Source: an uncultured Acetatifactor sp. (GTDB lineage: Bacteria; Bacillota; Clostridia; Lachnospirales; Lachnospiraceae). Taken from it: DNA of 18,452 bases. Position numbers and translations under genes: made by a program. Positions 14,259 to 18,452 of this stretch are shown here, piece after piece. Location: positions 1,347 to 19,798 of the forward strand of contig CAJUCE010000055.1 of the NCBI GenBank assembly GCA_910584865.1, written 5' to 3'. Each line of letters starts with the position of its first letter. Position 1 is the first letter of the stretch. The notes below the pieces were generated by a model. The model worked only from the letters and a program-made list of their open reading frames with translations, searched no databases and had not been told where the DNA came from.

Positions 14259-16823
14259 TCATACTCCGTTCTGCATTCGTGCCATTATATAGCTATCCAG
14301 CTCTTTCCCATAGGAATACCAATCCGGATAGACTTCCTTGCGTTCCAGAATATCCCGCCTGCCCCTGCCGTGGAGGGCCGCCGCTGCCGCAGCGATTTTG
14401 TCGGTCTCCCTGGGTGTGAAATAGGTAAAAGCCATACGTAATTCCGGCAAAAGCTCCATGAATTCCTCCTCCGAAACCCGGCCGAAGAATTCATCCAGCA
14501 TTCCGATAAACGTTTCCCCGATAAAAACAAGGTCTCTCGCCGTGAAAAACAATCCCCGGAAAAACTGCGCCGTGGAAAAAAGCTGCTCCCTGGTACCGCC
14601 CAGATATCCTCTGCATGCCGCTTCCACCTCCCGGGCCGTAACTTTCCCGCTTCCATATAAAATGCCGTAGGTACAGCCGTTCAGCCCTGCCTGTATCTCC
14701 CCGTCCCGGGTCATTTTGCCCAGAATATCATAGTAATCCTCTCTTTCCTGCGCGAAATCTTCCCCTTCCCGCCCGGTAACCTGGTAAAGTAATTTCAGGG
14801 CATTCATACAAGAATTCAGATCCTCATCCTTGATCTTCGTCATCGCCGGAAGCAGCGAGATCAATTTCCTGCATCCGATATGAATCAGATGGCCGAATTC
14901 CATCCGGGAATCATACAATCCCGCCAGCTCCTCCATCATCAGCAGCGATTTCAGCGCCTCCGCCAGAGAATAAAAATCCGTATCCCGCAGCAGCTGCTCC
15001 TCTGCCCTGTCATAGACCGGCTGTATCTGCTGCGTCAGCCCCATCTCAAACACTTGCGTCAGCAGCACGGCGCTTTCCCTGGCCCCGATTTCTTTCTTCA
15101 GCGCCTCCTTCACCAGACTCACCGCCGCCTCTTCGATGGTTGCTCCATAGACAGATACTTCGATCAGCGCGGAATTCACCTGTATACTCCATTTGTATTT
15201 CCAGATCTCCCGCATCAGATTTCGGTCCCGCTTCAGCTGCAGATTGGGCCCCTTTATCTTCCTGGCAAAGGCGGTTTTCAAATAGTTCATACGGTTCAGA
15301 AACATACTGTAGAGCCTGTGTTTCGGATTGGAAAAAATAGACAGAGTGGTCTCTGTCTCCAGCGTGGAAGTCGTTTTGATCCCGAATTTCCGGCATTGCT
15401 CCTGGAAATCATATATAATGGGCGGCACATCTGCCTGACGGCATAATGCCCCCACAGCGTTCCCTGTCATGGCTTTCCGTAAAAAGCGCATGGGCGCGTC
15501 CGTGGCAATATTGTACTCCCCCTTCACAAAGGAGGACAACACTGCATCCAGAAGCTCATATGCCCCAGGCTGACGCTTGCCCCTGATGTCTGCAAGCCCA
15601 TTTGCCATGGCACAGGCGCAGATTTCGTCATAAGTGGACAGGTACCCTTCCTTGCGCCGGGTTTCTTTCCCCGCCGTGACGATCATATCCAGAACCGCAT
15701 CTTCGTAAGGCGTAAGCGTCTCCTGCAATCCCTCCCAGATTCTCTGGTAAAATCCGGTAAAGGGCATGCCGCTGGCGTAGCCGTTGAGAGCATCCGCAGC
15801 CTCCATGGAATATGGCATGAGATAAACACCCTGATCCTTTTCCGGGACCTTTTCCATTTTTGCGTATTTGATTTCCCTGCCGGCGGTTTCTTCGGCACCC
15901 TTTCCGGTCTTCCTGCCCGAGGCGGCGGGGTGGTCTTCTGACAGCGCATCTCCCTGCCGCAGGCTCTCCCCGGCGGGACCTTCCTGCCCCCGGGCCTTTG
16001 CCTCTTTTGCCGTCTCCGTCTTCTGCCGTGCCGGCACTGCCGCAGTGATGCTTTCTTCGTCTTCATTATCCAGCAGGGCCCGTAATCCCGGCGTATGAAA
16101 TCCGCCCGTGACTGCCATCACTGTACCGCCCTCTCCTGCCAGCTCTCCCGCATACTCCCGGATCCGCTCTGCCATATGCCGCTCTCTTGCAAGGCATCCG
16201 TCCTCTTCCATGGACTCCCTTGGTGTATTCTCCCTGGCCAGTGCGCAATAGGTTAAAAGGTTATCAAACCAGCGTTCACTTTTCTCTTCTATACCGTTTA
16301 ATTCAAAATACTTCTCCCAGAACTCTTCAAAACTGCGCAATCCCGTCTTCTCGCAAAGCTGCTGCAGATAAGAATTTCGGGACAGCAGATAATCATCATT
16401 GTAATTGCTTTTCTCATCTTCCTCCTTCAGCAGTCCCCTGCCTTCCCGGGAAACTGCCAGGATATCCCCGTAGCTCAAATCAATAAAAGCCGTCCTGATC
16501 TCCAGACGCTGCCCTGTCCGGAACGCCGCCAGCTCCGGCGAATAATCCAGAAAAGGATAATAGCATCTATAGCGCTCCTTTTCCTCCGAAATCCGTCCCG
16601 CCTGATCGTGATAGGAATAATATATGGCAAAGGGCGCTTTGGTATCCTCGTGCACCATCACCGGAATCAGCGGATTGGCATTCTCCGGCCCCTCCACCAG
16701 AATGATATCCGGACGGATTTCCTCTATGGTCCGGCTCACATGATAAGCGCAGGCCGGGCTGTGATGGCGGACAGGAAGCAGGACTATCTCAGCCATTTTC
16801 TGGCTTCGTAATATTCTTTCCAT
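14259..16823 (-). CDS. DUF5682 family protein of a MoxR/VWA system
   Basis: 854-residue soluble protein recognised as DUF5682, which travels with MoxR and VWA genes. The N-terminal part (about 10-250) has VRHHSPA (18-24), LVEGPENA (42-49), AFIDLSYGD (112-120), ARERHMAERI (212-221) and VTGGFHTPG (238-246). The paired His motifs, the acid after LVE and the RE-x2-MA block resemble EreA/ChaN/TraB-type hydrolase-like domains; I infer a similar fold, not a proven activity. Residues 262-315 are a charged low-complexity linker, and the rest (about 335-854) is a large, mostly helical domain. The start at 16823 has GAGGGTGG before it and overlaps the MoxR gene by 40 nt, so translation is coupled. Confidence 0.88.
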   Translation of the reverse strand: MERILRSQKMAEIVLLPVRHHSPACAYHVSRTIEEIRPDIILVEGPENANPLIPVMVHEDTKAPFAIYYSYHDQAGRISEEKERYRCYYPFLDYSPELAAFRTGQRLEIRTAFIDLSYGDILAVSREGRGLLKEEDEKSNYNDDYLLSRNSYLQQLCEKTGLRSFEEFWEKYFELNGIEEKSERWFDNLLTYCALARENTPRESMEEDGCLARERHMAERIREYAGELAGEGGTVMAVTGGFHTPGLRALLDNEDEESITAAVPARQKTETAKEAKARGQEGPAGESLRQGDALSEDHPAASGRKTGKGAEETAGREIKYAKMEKVPEKDQGVYLMPYSMEAADALNGYASGMPFTGFYQRIWEGLQETLTPYEDAVLDMIVTAGKETRRKEGYLSTYDEICACAMANGLADIRGKRQPGAYELLDAVLSSFVKGEYNIATDAPMRFLRKAMTGNAVGALCRQADVPPIIYDFQEQCRKFGIKTTSTLETETTLSIFSNPKHRLYSMFLNRMNYLKTAFARKIKGPNLQLKRDRNLMREIWKYKWSIQVNSALIEVSVYGATIEEAAVSLVKEALKKEIGARESAVLLTQVFEMGLTQQIQPVYDRAEEQLLRDTDFYSLAEALKSLLMMEELAGLYDSRMEFGHLIHIGCRKLISLLPAMTKIKDEDLNSCMNALKLLYQVTGREGEDFAQEREDYYDILGKMTRDGEIQAGLNGCTYGILYGSGKVTAREVEAACRGYLGGTREQLFSTAQFFRGLFFTARDLVFIGETFIGMLDEFFGRVSEEEFMELLPELRMAFTYFTPRETDKIAAAAAALHGRGRRDILERKEVYPDWYSYGKELDSYIMARMQNGV

Positions 16824-17896
16824 AATCCACCCTCTTTGCTGCTCTTGTCCCGGATGACAGTGTTAAAATAACCCTTCACCTTCTCCAGATCATCCTTATT
16901 TTCCTTGGAAACCGCACCCACCAGCGTCTGCACCAGGCTGTCCATGCTAAGCGTTCCGTCTCCATAATAATACCCTGTGATCATGGCCTGATAGTACACG
17001 GACACCGCCTCCGCCGTACTCATCACGGACGACGGTTTATCGATTCTATGCCCGTAAGAAGAGACGCCTTCCCGCAGCTCATGGTATGTAGAAGCCAGGA
17101 TCTCGGCCACATCCTCGTCCGCCTCCATGGAAATATTGCTCTCCGCGGCCATCTTGTTCACCTCATTGATGATGATTTTTTTCTCCATCGCCGCTTCCCG
17201 GACCGGCATCACCGTCTCGAAATTAAAACGCCGCTTCAGGGCGCTGCTCATCTCATTGACACCTTTGTCCCTGGTATTGGCCGTTCCGATCACATTGAAA
17301 CCCGGCTTGGCAAAAAGAAATCCCTCATCTCCCAGCTCCGGCACATTCAGCACCTTGTCGCTGAGCACACTGATCAGACTGTCCTGGATCTCTGCCGGGG
17401 TCCTGGTGATTTCCTCAAAACGGGTCAGAATCCCCTTCTCCATCCCCACATATAAGGGCGCGGGGACCAATGCCTCTCTGCTGGGTCCTTTCGCCAAAAG
17501 CAGAGCGTAATTCCAGGAATATTTAATCATATCCTCCGTGGTTCCCGCCGTTCCCTGAATGGTATTGGTGCTGACTCCGCTGATCGCGGCGGACAGAAAT
17601 TCCGAAAGCATGGTCTTGGCTGTTCCCGGCTCTCCCACCAGCATCAGCCCCCGATTCCCCGCCAGTGTCACGATGCATCGCTCCACCAGAGCGTCGTTGC
17701 CGAAATACTTCTTCTCAATGACATACTCTTTTCCTGCGTGGCGTATGGGTTTGGGACTTCCCAAAATGAAGGTCCGCACCGCCTGGGGCGACATCTGCCA
17801 GTTCTCCGGGCGCTTCCCTGTGTCATTTGCCTTCAATGCCTCCAGCTCCTCCCGATATCGTATCTCTACCGGCGGCTTGATGAATTTCTGTTCCAT
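16784..17896 (-). CDS. MoxR family AAA+ ATPase
   Basis: 370-residue AAA+ ATPase, first gene of the MoxR-DUF5682-VWA operon. Walker A is GEPGTAKT (88-95). The Walker B region is GILTRFEEITRTP (155-167), with sensor 1 in NVIGTANTRDKGVN (N207) and a likely arginine finger in ALKRRFNFE (R222/R223). The lid (about 240-330) has YGHRIDKPSSVMSTAEAV. MoxR hexamers remodel targets with VWA partners, and the partner is in the same operon. I start it at the ATG at 17896, where AGGAGG lies 7 nt upstream. The frame stays open back to an ATG at 18139 through two 36-residue repeats, but that start has no ribosome site and the extension is unlike any MoxR N-terminus. Confidence 0.93.
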   Translation of the reverse strand: MEQKFIKPPVEIRYREELEALKANDTGKRPENWQMSPQAVRTFILGSPKPIRHAGKEYVIEKKYFGNDALVERCIVTLAGNRGLMLVGEPGTAKTMLSEFLSAAISGVSTNTIQGTAGTTEDMIKYSWNYALLLAKGPSREALVPAPLYVGMEKGILTRFEEITRTPAEIQDSLISVLSDKVLNVPELGDEGFLFAKPGFNVIGTANTRDKGVNEMSSALKRRFNFETVMPVREAAMEKKIIINEVNKMAAESNISMEADEDVAEILASTYHELREGVSSYGHRIDKPSSVMSTAEAVSVYYQAMITGYYYGDGTLSMDSLVQTLVGAVSKENKDDLEKVKGYFNTVIRDKSSKEGGLWKEYYEARKWLR

Positions 17897-17916
17897 TGTC
17901 TTTCCTCCTAATTTTA

Positions 17917-18127
17917 GTTCCGCAGAATGACGTTCCAGTACCAGTAATGGCAGTGGTTTTCCGGCCGCTAAATGTTGCGTCCGTAAATCCTCTGGGCATT
18001 GCAACGTCATTCTGCTGTTTTTCAGTTCCGCAGAATGCCTCCCCAGTACCAGTAATGGCAGAGGTTTTCCGGCCGCCAAATGTTGCGTCCGTAAACCCTC
18101 TGGGCACTGGCTCGGCTTTCTGCTGTT
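17917..18127. repeat. 108-bp direct tandem repeat, two copies, each bounded by inverted arms
   Basis: Copy 1 starts at 17917 and copy 2 at 18025; they stay aligned to the shared TTCTGCTGTT (18010-18019 and 18118-18127). In copy 1 the ends form a perfect 13-bp inverted repeat (GCAGAATGACGTT, 17922-17934; complement 18003-18015), 17 of 20 if extended. In copy 2 the matching arms (18030-18049 and 18104-18123) pair at 15 of 20. An inner stem (CAGAGG 18060-18065 with CCTCTG in copy 2; one mismatch in copy 1) lies within. The copies differ at scattered sites while most arm pairing is kept. The element fills the leader of the moxR operon. Confidence 0.9.
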
Positions 18128-18133
18128 ATCAAT

Positions 18134-18147
18134 TGTCATTTATGACA
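18134..18147. promoter_or_regulatory. 14-bp palindrome TGTCATTTATGACA, candidate operator
   Basis: Six-bp perfect arms around a 2-bp centre, about 46 nt downstream of the moxR -10 box. It is enclosed by a further 7-bp inverted repeat (GGCTTTC 18114-18120; GAAAGCC 18160-18166). It could be a protein-binding site or the top of an RNA hairpin in the leader. Confidence 0.4.
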
Positions 18148-18192
18148 GTTTGTTCTGCCGAAAGCCTTCTTTATGGATTTATATGTAAAATT

Positions 18193-18221
18193 ATTCTACT
18201 ACATTTTCACATCTTTGGCAA
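18193..18221 (-). promoter_or_regulatory. Sigma-A-type promoter for the moxR-DUF5682-VWA operon
   Basis: On the minus strand, TTGCCA (18216-18221) and TAGAAT (18193-18198) are 17 nt apart. The predicted leader to the moxR ATG at 17896 would be about 290 nt and contain the palindrome and both 108-bp repeats. Confidence 0.6.
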
Positions 18222-18452
18222 TTCCCTCTCAGGGCGGAATTTCAGGGAATTTCGGTACGGGAATCCAACGCGAACACTTTATGTATGGCAGCGCTGCAGA
18301 AGACATGGTAGTTCCGTTTATATGCTAAAGGTCTATACCTGCCTGTTTAAGCATAATATAGACCTCTTTTATCTCTCCGGTATATTCGATTTACGCAGCC
18401 GCCCAGGGGGTTCCTTTCGGTTTACGAAAATTCCAAAATGTATACCTTTTGA
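18222..18452. other. Gene-free upstream region with one stem-loop
   Basis: No coding region is recognisable on either strand. It holds a 9-bp perfect inverted repeat (AGGTCTATA 18329-18337; TATAGACCT 18357-18365; 19-nt loop) followed on the plus strand by CTCTTTT, which could be a weak terminator. It also holds a GCAGCGCTGC palindrome (18288-18297). Apart from these I see nothing. Confidence 0.5.

Noticed and set aside
17922..18015. The inverted arms as terminal repeats of a small transposon (MITE)
   Set aside because: No flanking target-site duplication was recognised, and the tandem arrangement fits a structured repeat better. A MITE-like origin cannot be fully excluded.
17823..18107. A 94-codon minus-strand ORF starting MPRGFTDATF
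   Set aside because: It is a second reading of the 108-bp repeats running out of frame into moxR, and no ribosome site was seen. Treated as a by-product of the repeat.

Overview
The window looks like chromosomal DNA of a Clostridia member, most likely Lachnospiraceae. This rests on gene content: a DUF6062 protein, a stand-alone AICAR transformylase beside an archaeal-type (PurO) IMP cyclohydrolase, an E. coli-type glutaminyl-tRNA synthetase, a MocR regulator, and Gram-positive-style strong Shine-Dalgarno sites with sigma-A promoters. Base composition is moderate by eye. No tRNA, rRNA, CRISPR array, transposase or phage gene was seen.

Layout. 1-1874 (minus): a membrane O-acyltransferase (MBOAT) and, just downstream, the start of a membrane-anchored protein cut by the window edge; together they look like a cell-surface polymer acetylation pair. 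2071-2829 (plus): a DUF6062 protein with two Cys/His modules. 2927-4116: a TetR regulator diverging from a small membrane-anchored acidic protein. 4150-10606 (minus): a run of five genes in the order purO, AICAR transformylase, glnS, DUF2225 protein, MocR regulator. 10801-11562 (plus): an orphan short flagellin. 11672-13066 (minus): a MATE transporter. 13130-17896 (minus): a tightly packed MoxR ATPase / DUF5682 / VWA operon. 17897-18452: a long leader and upstream region with structured repeats and no recognisable gene.

The least explained parts are the MoxR-DUF5682-VWA cassette and two repeat-filled leaders. The glnS leader holds 2.6 copies of an exact 70-bp repeat that reads as a chain of tiny ORFs linked by 4-nt ATGA overlaps, the last one ending 3 nt before glnS. 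The moxR leader holds two copies of a 108-bp element, each bounded by long inverted arms, downstream of a good sigma-A promoter and a 14-bp palindrome. The MocR gene also has a 60-bp repeat expansion in its interdomain linker.

All calls come from reading the sequence and recalled family features. No database search, folding calculation or base-composition statistic was run.
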